From Rhodospirillales bacterium (GTDB lineage: Bacteria > Pseudomonadota > Alphaproteobacteria > MPNO01 > UBA2964), in NCBI GenBank assembly GCA_002727395.1, contig PBWY01000003.1, positions 1-5,714 of the forward strand: a DNA stretch of 5,714 nucleotides, in the 5' to 3' direction. The translations under genes and the position numbers were made by a program. Under the pieces are notes generated by a model, which did not search any database, was not told the DNA's origin, and saw only the letters and a program-made list of their open reading frames with translations. Shown here in pieces: positions 1 through 5,466 of this stretch. Position 1 is the stretch's first letter. Each line of letters opens with the position of its first letter.

Positions 1-62
1 TTAATCGTGTTGCACTAATAACTAAAGCGCAAGGAGCTAAAACTCGTCGGAGTTTGCGGTGA
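1..62 (+). CDS. tolR: TolR, C-terminal end only (partial, 5' end outside window)
   Basis: The open frame from base 3 encodes 19 residues, NRVALITKAQGAKTRRSLR, and ends in TGA at 60-62. TolR is an inner-membrane, ExbD-like protein that works with TolQ to couple the proton gradient to TolA. The short stretch N-R-V-A-L-I-T resembles the last beta strand of TolR periplasmic domains, which often read as a K/R-V-A-L-V/I-T segment close to the C terminus. The basic tail (KTRRSLR) follows it. The call rests mainly on position: the frame ends 3 bases before tolA, where tolR sits in alphaproteobacterial tol-pal clusters. Nothing about the N-terminal membrane anchor or the proton-path Asp can be checked here. 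Confidence 0.8.
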   Translation, partial: NRVALITKAQGAKTRRSLR

Positions 63-65
63 CTT

Positions 66-947
66 ATGAAACGTGGTGCAATAATTTCAGGCGTACTTCA
101 TTTCTTAGTTATAGCATTTGCATACTTTGGTCTTCCAAATTTATTCGAAACGCCTAAAGTTCAATACACACCGCCAATGTCAGTTGATATAATTATGAAG
201 GAAGAAAAGCAAAAAAAGAAGACCGCAACTTTAGCGCCCAAAGTTTTGCCCAAAACTGTAAAATTGAAAAAACAACAGGAAAAACAAAGAGCGCCATCTA
301 TACCCAAACCATTGGCAACACCTAAACCTTTGCCGAGGTCAGTCGTTCCTGAAGAAAAAGCTTCATCTAAACCTTTAAAGATGGTGGTTGCACCACTACC
401 GAAAATAAAACCCAAAATAAAAAAGGTGAAAAAACCACAGAATCAACGATTAAAAAGTATCAATCGAATTGCACCAAAACCAAAGCGTAAGCCAGCCAAT
501 AAAGACGAATTTGGACAACTATTAAAAGATTTGACCAAGCGAAAGAAATCTTTATCGAAGCCAGTTTATAAAAAAAGCAAATCCATTAAATCGGATTCAA
601 AATCGGTTGAGGAGGCATATTCGATTCGCCAAGCGGAGAATGCCTTAGTTAAATTGGTAAGGAAGCAAGTCGTGCCATGTTGGCATATACCAGGTGGTGC
701 TAAGGATGTTCAAAAAATGAAAATTAGCGTGCGAATAAAATTAGGGCGAGATGGTAAATTGTTGGCGGGATTCCCCAAAGTTATAGATAAATTTAGATTT
801 AAAACAGACAAGTCTTTTCGGGTGGTTGCTGAAAGTGCCTTGCGCGCATTACATCGTTGTAGCCCTTTGAAATTACCCTATCGAGAATATGAATTTTGGA
901 ATGATATTACATTTAATTTCGATCCAAGTGAGGCCTTGGGACGTTGA
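66..947 (+). CDS. tolA: TolA, Tol-Pal system inner-membrane/periplasm-spanning protein
   Basis: TolA (293 residues) is anchored in the inner membrane, is energised by TolQR, and reaches across the periplasm to Pal/TolB and CpoB to keep the outer membrane tethered during constriction. Domain I is a short basic N terminus plus one membrane helix, about residues 5-25. Domain II, about 45-180, is very rich in Lys and Pro (PKPLATPKPLP, KIKPKIKKVKKP) rather than the Ala/Lys/Glu helical repeats of the enterobacterial protein. Domain III, about 185-293, has the alphaproteobacterial pattern: VVPCWHIPGGA, then VRIKLGRDGKL, VAESALRALHRC, LPYREYEFW and a final FDPSEAL. Cys205 and Cys265 lie where a domain III disulfide is expected. 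The ATG at 66 is 3 bases after the tolR stop. GGAG at 49-52 is rather far upstream for a ribosome site, so translational coupling to tolR is likely. Coding-strand base use is strongly A-rich because of the Lys content. Identification is firm from domain III plus context. Confidence 0.93.
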   Translation: MKRGAIISGVLHFLVIAFAYFGLPNLFETPKVQYTPPMSVDIIMKEEKQKKKTATLAPKVLPKTVKLKKQQEKQRAPSIPKPLATPKPLPRSVVPEEKASSKPLKMVVAPLPKIKPKIKKVKKPQNQRLKSINRIAPKPKRKPANKDEFGQLLKDLTKRKKSLSKPVYKKSKSIKSDSKSVEEAYSIRQAENALVKLVRKQVVPCWHIPGGAKDVQKMKISVRIKLGRDGKLLAGFPKVIDKFRFKTDKSFRVVAESALRALHRCSPLKLPYREYEFWNDITFNFDPSEALGR

Positions 948-971
948 TGTCGAAATGGAGCTGATTAAAAA

Positions 972-2321
972 ATGAGGAAATTTAACTTCAAAATTATTTT
1001 ACCGATTTTACAAAAGCTGTTCTCTATATCGATATTGTACGTCGCATTTGCGGTACTGCCTGCAGAAGCCACTCTGAAGGTTGATATCAATAGTGGTAAA
1101 ATTGAACCACTTCCAATAGCACTACCAGATTTTTTTGGGTCAGGTACTCAGGCCATAACGCTTGGTCGGGATATAGCGAGTGTGATATCTTCCGACCTGC
1201 AAAGGTCGGGTTTATTTCGCTTAATTGACTCGAGGGCGTTCATACAAGGACGAAATTCCCTTCGGGTGAGGCCAAGATTTCCAGCATGGCGTCAAATACA
1301 AGCCGAGGCTTTAGTCGTGGGGAGTACAGAATTAAGACCAAACGGGCAATTGAGGGTTGAATTTCGGCTTTGGGATGTGTTGCGGGGACAACAACTTGTT
1401 GGGTTGCGAACAGATACAGAGCCGCGAAATTGGCGACGTGTTGCCCATATAATCGCTGACGCGATTTATAGCGAAATTACAGGTGAAGAAGGATATTTTG
1501 ATACAAGGGTTGTATACGTGGCTGAAAGCGGCCCAGCTTTAAAGCGAATTAAACGTTTAGCTATTATGGATCAGGACGGGGCAAATCACAGATATCTCAC
1601 TAGCGGCAGCCACCTAGTTTTGACTCCGAGGTTCTCGCCTACGGAACAGGAAATAACATATCTTGAGTATCCGCCTGGTAAAAAACCAAGGGTCTATATT
1701 CGTAATATTGATACCGGGCAACGCGAAAAATTGGGCGAGTTTGATGGAATGACTTTCGCACCCCGTTATTCTCCAGACGGCAAAAGCGTGATTATGTCGA
1801 TGGCCCAAAATGGTAATTCAGATATTTTTGTGATGGATCTTCGCACCAGACGTTATCAACAATTAACCAGACACCCAGCTATTGACACGTCGCCGTGTTT
1901 TTCACCGGATGGTAAAAGAATCGTTTTTACGTCAACTCGCGGAGGTAAGGGACAAATTTATGTCATGGATTCAGATGGAAGGAATAAAAAAAGAATTACT
2001 TTTGGCAGAGGAAAATATTCTACTCCAGTATGGTCACCCCGCGGAGATCAAATTGCTTTTACAAAACAAACCCCGGGGGAATGGTTTATTGGTGTTATGA
2101 CACCAGATGGAAATGAAGAAAGGCTTCTTGCTAGGGGGTTTGCAGTTGAAGGTCCCACATGGTCTCCCAATGGACGTGTTTTAATGTTTTTTCGTCAGCC
2201 CCCTGCAGGTAAAGAAGGAGGCAAACCAAAACTTTATTCTATTGACTTAACGGGACATAATGAAAGGGAAATTAAGACACCGACGGATGCTTCAGACCCG
2301 GCTTGGTCGCCTCCTAAGTAA
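972..2321 (+). CDS. tolB: TolB, periplasmic beta-propeller protein of the Tol-Pal system
   Basis: TolB (449 residues) is a soluble periplasmic protein that binds Pal through its propeller and TolA through an N-terminal segment, so it controls how Pal is released from or held at peptidoglycan. Residues 1-33 look like a Sec signal peptide: basic start, hydrophobic core, and AEA at 31-33 before the predicted cut. The mature start TLKVDINSGKIEPLPIALP matches the TolB-box region. An N-terminal alpha/beta domain follows, about 34-170, with the conserved segment SSDLQRSGLFRLI at 73-85. The C-terminal propeller shows PD40-type repeats with P-x-aromatic-S-P at residues 219, 264, 308, 352, 395 and 443, about 44 apart, which gives six blades. 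The tail PTDASDPAWSPPK is typical of alphaproteobacterial TolB. GGAG at 957-960 is 11 bases before the ATG. It lies 24 bases after tolA and is likely co-transcribed with it. Length is normal and I see no breaks. Confidence 0.97.
   Translation: MRKFNFKIILPILQKLFSISILYVAFAVLPAEATLKVDINSGKIEPLPIALPDFFGSGTQAITLGRDIASVISSDLQRSGLFRLIDSRAFIQGRNSLRVRPRFPAWRQIQAEALVVGSTELRPNGQLRVEFRLWDVLRGQQLVGLRTDTEPRNWRRVAHIIADAIYSEITGEEGYFDTRVVYVAESGPALKRIKRLAIMDQDGANHRYLTSGSHLVLTPRFSPTEQEITYLEYPPGKKPRVYIRNIDTGQREKLGEFDGMTFAPRYSPDGKSVIMSMAQNGNSDIFVMDLRTRRYQQLTRHPAIDTSPCFSPDGKRIVFTSTRGGKGQIYVMDSDGRNKKRITFGRGKYSTPVWSPRGDQIAFTKQTPGEWFIGVMTPDGNEERLLARGFAVEGPTWSPNGRVLMFFRQPPAGKEGGKPKLYSIDLTGHNEREIKTPTDASDPAWSPPK
1191..1210 (+). 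other. GNRA-capped perfect hairpin inside tolB
   Basis: CCGACCT (1192-1198) and AGGTCGG (1203-1209) are perfectly complementary and enclose GCAA, a GNRA-type tetraloop. T1191 and G1210 could add a U-G pair. A T-rich but broken run, GTTTATTT, follows. It lies in codons 74-80 of tolB, which encode the conserved SDLQRSG segment, so it may be a by-product of protein conservation and codon choice. The structure is read directly from sequence. Any role in RNA stability, pausing or attenuation is inference. Confidence 0.55.
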
Positions 2322-2386
2322 GGAAATATGGAATCTATTTGGTTGTTAACTTTTAAAGAAAGTTTGAGTTTGATAGCGAAGAGGTC

Positions 2387-2415
2387 TTTATTGAATCGAG
2401 CGTAAGGCTTATGAT
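2387..2415 (+). promoter_or_regulatory. Possible weak sigma-70-type promoter ahead of pal
   Basis: The 125-base tolB-pal spacer (2322-2446) is the longest gap in the window and holds no recognisable gene. It contains TATGAT at 2410-2415, one mismatch from the TATAAT -10 consensus. TTTATT at 2387-2392, 17 bases upstream, is a poor -35 match (3 of 6). A start near 2422 would give a leader of about 25 bases before the ATG at 2447. A separate pal promoter would fit the higher amounts of Pal usually needed relative to TolB, but AT-rich DNA yields such matches easily. No terminator hairpin is visible in the spacer. Confidence 0.22.
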
Positions 2416-2431
2416 TTTTTTATTATTAATG

Positions 2432-2437
2432 AGAGGA
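2432..2437 (+). promoter_or_regulatory. Ribosome binding site that decides the pal start
   Basis: AGAGGA ends 9 bases before the ATG at 2447. The two earlier in-frame ATGs are less well served. The one at 2411 has only AAGG at 2404-2407, 3 bases away, and the one at 2429 has no purine-rich site at a useful distance. This favours 2447 as the start. Confidence 0.6.
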
Positions 2438-2446
2438 AAGTCGAAT

Positions 2447-2992
2447 ATGGACTGGAAAATTCCTACTATAATATTAGTTGCGCTCGCACTTGGTGCCTGT
2501 GAAACAACTCCAGATAATGTTGGTTCTGTCAAGGGGAGTGGAAGTATTAGTGTCAAAACGGCTGCAACTTCTCTAGCCCCAGTTAGTGTTATCAAAAATC
2601 GTAAATTAGCGAAACTTGCCCCTGGCGGGGTTGCAGCGGGGAGCCAGGAAGACCTTGTTACGAATATTGGAGACAGGGTATTTTTCGGATTAGATAGCGT
2701 CTCATTATCATCTGATGCTCGATCTACACTTGAAAAACAAGCTCAATGGTTGCGCAAAAACCCAAATGTTACGGTAACTGTTGCGGGTCATGCTGATGAA
2801 AGAGGTACGCGAGAGTATAACCTTGCATTAGGTGAGCGCCGTGCGACCGCAGCCCGTGATTATTTAGTGGCGCTTGGTCTTGATCAAAATAGAATCAAAA
2901 CCATCAGTTATGGTAAGGAGCGACCCATTGATGCACGTTCTGTTGAGGATGCTTGGTCTAAAAATCGCCGTAGTGTTACTACAGTAGATTAG
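2447..2992 (+). CDS. pal: Pal, peptidoglycan-associated outer-membrane lipoprotein
   Basis: Pal anchors the outer membrane to peptidoglycan and is the outer partner of TolB and TolA. From the ATG at 2447 it has 181 residues. A short lipoprotein signal peptide, MDWKIPTIILVALALGAC, carries the lipobox LGAC, so Cys18 should be lipidated. Glu19 rather than Asp follows, consistent with sorting to the outer membrane. A flexible linker runs to about residue 70, then the OmpA-like domain starts at DRVFFGLDSVSLSSDA. The peptidoglycan-binding motif GHADERGTREYNLALGERRA is intact. Asp117 and Arg132, which correspond to the diaminopimelate-contacting pair of OmpA-family domains, are spaced 15 apart as expected. 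It ends ERPIDARSVEDAWSKNRRSV, the usual Pal ending. In-frame ATGs at 2429 and 2411 would lengthen the N terminus by 6 or 12 residues. The ribosome site favours 2447, although 2429 would give a more basic signal-peptide start. Function is certain; the start is less so. Confidence 0.93.
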   Translation: MDWKIPTIILVALALGACETTPDNVGSVKGSGSISVKTAATSLAPVSVIKNRKLAKLAPGGVAAGSQEDLVTNIGDRVFFGLDSVSLSSDARSTLEKQAQWLRKNPNVTVTVAGHADERGTREYNLALGERRATAARDYLVALGLDQNRIKTISYGKERPIDARSVEDAWSKNRRSVTTVD

Positions 2993-3041
2993 TAAAGTAG
3001 TCCTTAACCAGAATTTGTCTTATAATTGTTTGATTGTTGGC

Positions 3042-3047
3042 GGTGGA
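3042..3047 (+). promoter_or_regulatory. Ribosome binding site for cpoB
   Basis: GGTGGA lies 7 bases before the ATG at 3055 and supports that start over the in-frame TTG at 3034, which has no purine-rich site close upstream. The rest of the 62-base pal-cpoB spacer (2993-3054) is AT-rich and shows no hairpin or clear promoter. Confidence 0.5.
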
Positions 3048-3054
3048 ATTAATA

Positions 3055-4008
3055 ATGAGAGTTGCATTGTCTAGCATTAATTGTATCCAAATACTTGGGG
3101 TTATCTCACTCGTTTTTTTTATAGGTGCTTTATCTCAGCCTGTGAAGGCACAGCACTCGCCAGAAATTATGAAGCGTTTGCAACGTATGCAAAATGATCT
3201 TACAATACTGCAAAAGTATGTTTATCGGGGTAAGGCCTTGCCTGCTAAAAAAATTTCTCGCCCCCCGGAGAGCAAGTCATTGAATACCGCCTTGGCAAGG
3301 CTTTCCAACACCATCACCCAACTTGACGCTGAAATTCGGCGTTTAACCGGGACCAATGAAGAACTGAATTATGAAATTTCCAATTTAAAAAAGCGTCTCA
3401 ATACTCTCGATAAAGACGTGGCTTTGAGGTTGGAAACTCTGGAGAATCGTTTAGACCCCGCCATAAAAAACGGTTCACTCTCGTCTAAATCCTCTCAACA
3501 GAGTGTCAACCCCAAGCCTTTAGTTAGGCCGTCTGGACCATCGATCAAAGGGGCAGATAAAGGAGTGAAACCCTTTGGGACTAAAAATAGTTCTTCGGAG
3601 AATGTGATAAGCGTCAAGGAAACACCGAAACAGCAATTTGAGAAAGCGTATTCACTAATTATTAAACAAAACCATGAGGCTGCGGAACAAGCGTTCACTG
3701 CATTTATAAGAGCTCATCCAACTCATCCTTTTGCATCCAATGCCTTTTATTGGCTTGGCCGTACGTTTTTTGTGAGAGATAACTTTGAGCAAGCGGCGAG
3801 CACCTTTGCCCAAGGATTTCAAAGGTTTCCTAATAGTAAAAAAGCGCAAGCAACATTGTTAAATTTGGGAATGTCGTTATCTAAATTGGGAAAAGATCAG
3901 GAAGCCTGTATGACATACAAAAAATTGCGAAAAACATTTAAGAATCTTACATCGCGGGTCAATAGGCGCTTAGATCGCGAACATAAGAAATCAAGTTGTA
4001 GGCGCTGA
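3055..4008 (+). CDS. cpoB: CpoB (YbgF), TolA-binding periplasmic coiled-coil/TPR protein
   Basis: CpoB binds TolA and coordinates peptidoglycan synthesis with outer-membrane constriction at division. The 317-residue product begins with a Sec signal peptide of about 32 residues (cut after VKA). Residues 36-60 and especially 75-135 look like coiled coil, with Leu/Ile heptads such as LSNTITQLDAEIRRL and LKKRLNTLDKDV, matching the N-terminal trimerising region of the family. A Ser/Lys/Pro-rich linker spans about 136-188. TPR-like repeats follow from about 192: QQFEKAYSLIIKQNHEAAEQAF, then HPFASNAFYWLGRTFFVRDNFEQAASTF, then SKKAQATLLNLGMSLSKLGKDQEAC. Two mature-region cysteines, Cys285 and Cys315 in the very basic KKSSCRR tail, could form a disulfide in the periplasm. 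It sits in the standard place after pal. The TTG at 3034 would add 7 residues but has worse translation signals. The assignment rests on architecture and synteny; this family diverges fast in sequence. Confidence 0.9.
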   Translation: MRVALSSINCIQILGVISLVFFIGALSQPVKAQHSPEIMKRLQRMQNDLTILQKYVYRGKALPAKKISRPPESKSLNTALARLSNTITQLDAEIRRLTGTNEELNYEISNLKKRLNTLDKDVALRLETLENRLDPAIKNGSLSSKSSQQSVNPKPLVRPSGPSIKGADKGVKPFGTKNSSSENVISVKETPKQQFEKAYSLIIKQNHEAAEQAFTAFIRAHPTHPFASNAFYWLGRTFFVRDNFEQAASTFAQGFQRFPNSKKAQATLLNLGMSLSKLGKDQEACMTYKKLRKTFKNLTSRVNRRLDREHKKSSCRR

Positions 4009-4038
4009 TACCCTGGTAAACCTTCCCATTAAGTTATT

Positions 4039-5382
4039 ATGACAATAGATAACCACAAACCAATCGGAGAAGGAGAATTTTCCAGACTCATGCAATCTCT
4101 TGGGCCATTCGAGAAATGCCCGGAATTAGCAATTGGGTTTTCCGGTGGAGCCGATAGCACAGGATTGCTGATTTTAGCTTCTCGTTGGGTTAAGCGACGT
4201 AAAGGTAGAATTTACGCGTTGACTGTTGATCATGGCTTAAGAACCACGTCATTGTCTGAAGCAAAAATTGCACAAAATAATATTAGAATTTTAAGGATAC
4301 CCATGTATATCCTGCCGTGGATTGGCCCAAAACCCGATACTCGGGTTCAGGAGTCCGCTCGATTGGCTCGTTATAAGCTGCTGTCGGAATGGTGTCGCCG
4401 TCGAGGTGTTCTCCATTTACTAATAGCCCATCACGAAGAAGATCAAGCGGAAACATTACTGCATAGACTTGGCAGAAAGACAGGTGTAGATGGTTTGGCT
4501 GGTATTTCAGCTATAAGAGAAAATAGGGATGTTAGAATATTAAGACCTTGTCTCTCCGTTCCAAAGGCTAGGCTAGAAAGATCAGCTAAAAGTCGTGGCA
4601 TTAGCTGGGTGGAGGACCCCTCAAATCAAAATTGTAATTTCGCTCGGGTAAGGCTAAGAAAATTATTACCCGTTTTAAGAGAGGAAAAAATTTCATCAGG
4701 AGCACTTGGAACTACAGCAAGGCATTTGGCAAAGGTTCGTAATTTATTGGATGATCAAACGACTCAAATTTTGGTGAGGGCAGCTGAACTTAATGATTTG
4801 GGGTATGCAAGAATACAATCTAAAATTTTGAAAGAGGTTGATAGAGAATTAGCAATACGTGCTTTGGAAAGGTTGTTGGGTACTATTGGAGGACATTTTT
4901 ACCCTATTAGTCACAATGGAATTAATAACGTAATGAAAAAACTCCAAAAACAAGGTTTGTTTGCTTCGCGAACCCTTGCTGGATGCAAATTACAATGCGA
5001 TAAAAACGATATTTTGGTCATCAGAGAAGCTGCGAGGTGTGAAGAGAAGAAAATAAAAGTGGGGTCTTGGGTTCATTGGGATGGTCGATTCAGAGTTCGG
5101 CTTTCCAAATGTGAAAAATCTGAATCTACAAGCTATATAATTAGAGCGCTTGGAGATAACTTATCGCGCAGACTTATAAAATTAGAGGGTGAGCAAAGGA
5201 AAATTGATGTTAAGCGGTCAGTTCGTCAGTCTCTGCCATCACTTTGGGATAAAGGCGGTTTGGTTTGCGTTCCTCATTTAGGCTATAGACGTACAGAGGC
5301 AAATCCTGCTAGCGTAGTTATGGTTCAGGCAGACTTTCAGCCAAGAAGATCTGCAACAAATGCCTCATTTTCTATTGTATAA
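4039..5382 (+). CDS. tilS: TilS, tRNA(Ile)-lysidine synthetase
   Basis: TilS uses ATP and lysine to convert C34 of the CAU-anticodon tRNA-Ile into lysidine, changing both its charging (Met to Ile) and decoding (AUG to AUA). It is cytoplasmic and normally essential. The 447 residues include the PP-loop ATP-binding motif SGGADS at 35-40, VDHGLR at 63-68, AHHEEDQAET at 130-139, RLGRKTGVDGLAGISA at 143-158, RPCLSVPKARL at 169-179 and WVEDPSNQNCNFARVRLR at 190-207. All are family hallmarks in the right order. The C-terminal half is more divergent but keeps WDGRFRVRL (347-355) and RQSLPSLWD...VPHLGY near 396-416, typical of alphaproteobacterial TilS. The ATG at 4039 lacks a clear ribosome site. AAGGAG at 4070-4075 precedes a Met at 4090, but the residues before that Met (EFSRLM) look like real TilS N terminus, so I keep 4039. 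It follows cpoB by 30 bases. Length is normal. Confidence 0.96.
   Translation: MTIDNHKPIGEGEFSRLMQSLGPFEKCPELAIGFSGGADSTGLLILASRWVKRRKGRIYALTVDHGLRTTSLSEAKIAQNNIRILRIPMYILPWIGPKPDTRVQESARLARYKLLSEWCRRRGVLHLLIAHHEEDQAETLLHRLGRKTGVDGLAGISAIRENRDVRILRPCLSVPKARLERSAKSRGISWVEDPSNQNCNFARVRLRKLLPVLREEKISSGALGTTARHLAKVRNLLDDQTTQILVRAAELNDLGYARIQSKILKEVDRELAIRALERLLGTIGGHFYPISHNGINNVMKKLQKQGLFASRTLAGCKLQCDKNDILVIREAARCEEKKIKVGSWVHWDGRFRVRLSKCEKSESTSYIIRALGDNLSRRLIKLEGEQRKIDVKRSVRQSLPSLWDKGGLVCVPHLGYRRTEANPASVVMVQADFQPRRSATNASFSIV
4331..4347 (+). other. Perfect 7-bp inverted repeat inside tilS
   Basis: AACCCGA (4331-4337) and TCGGGTT (4341-4347) are exact inverted repeats around TAC. They fall in codons 98-103 of tilS (K-P-D-T-R-V). 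As RNA this could fold into a short hairpin with a tight three-base loop. No T-run follows, so it is not an intrinsic terminator. It could be coincidence. Confidence 0.4.
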
Positions 5383-5416
5383 CCGATGTTATTCACTATT
5401 TAATCTATAAGAAAAT

Positions 5417-5466
5417 GAAATTTTAAGACAGAATTTAAGAATTTTAGATCTCGTAGGAATTTTAAT
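5417..5466 (+). repeat. Cluster of four imperfect GAATTTTA-type direct repeats before ftsH
   Basis: Within the 84-base tilS-ftsH spacer (5383-5466), four related words occur in the same direction: GAAATTTTAAGA at 5417, GAATTTAAGA at 5431, GAATTTTAGA at 5439 and GAATTTTAAT at 5457. GAATTTTA is exact in the last two. Their spacing (14, 8 and 18 bases) is not regular. The last one overlaps the ftsH ribosome-site region. The spacer otherwise has no gene, hairpin or strong promoter that I can recognise. In such AT-rich DNA chance is a fair explanation. Confidence 0.35.
5455..5458 (+). promoter_or_regulatory. Ribosome binding site for the GTG start of ftsH
   Basis: AGGA lies 8 bases before the GTG at 5467, good spacing. 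It supports GTG initiation, since no ATG occurs near the conserved FtsH N terminus. Confidence 0.6.

Noticed and set aside
161..415. Antisense open frame of 84 codons across the Lys/Pro-rich part of tolA
   Set aside because: It is a by-product of A-rich Lys codons read in reverse (Phe-rich product), lies wholly within tolA and has no recognisable domain. The other open frames overlapping tolB, pal and cpoB are shadows of the same kind.
1203..1218. Intrinsic terminator after the tolB hairpin
   Set aside because: The T-run is short and interrupted (GTTTATTTC), and the site is inside an intact essential-type gene, so full termination is unlikely. It is kept only as a structural observation.
1882..2100. 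72-codon + strand frame inside tolB
   Set aside because: It lies wholly within the propeller-coding region in another frame, where the tolB frame carries clear PD40 repeats.
3034..3054. TTG start giving a 324-residue CpoB
   Set aside because: The ATG at 3055 has GGTGGA 7 bases upstream and starts a normal signal peptide. The TTG has no nearby ribosome site.
5423..5438. CtrA-like TTAA...TTAA pair before ftsH
   Set aside because: The two TTAA half sites are separated by 8 bases, not the 7 of the CtrA consensus, and the region is so AT-rich that such pairs arise readily.
5383..5466. Heat-shock (sigma-32 type) promoter for ftsH
   Set aside because: No CTTGAA-type -35 with a CCCCAT-like -10 is visible in the spacer.
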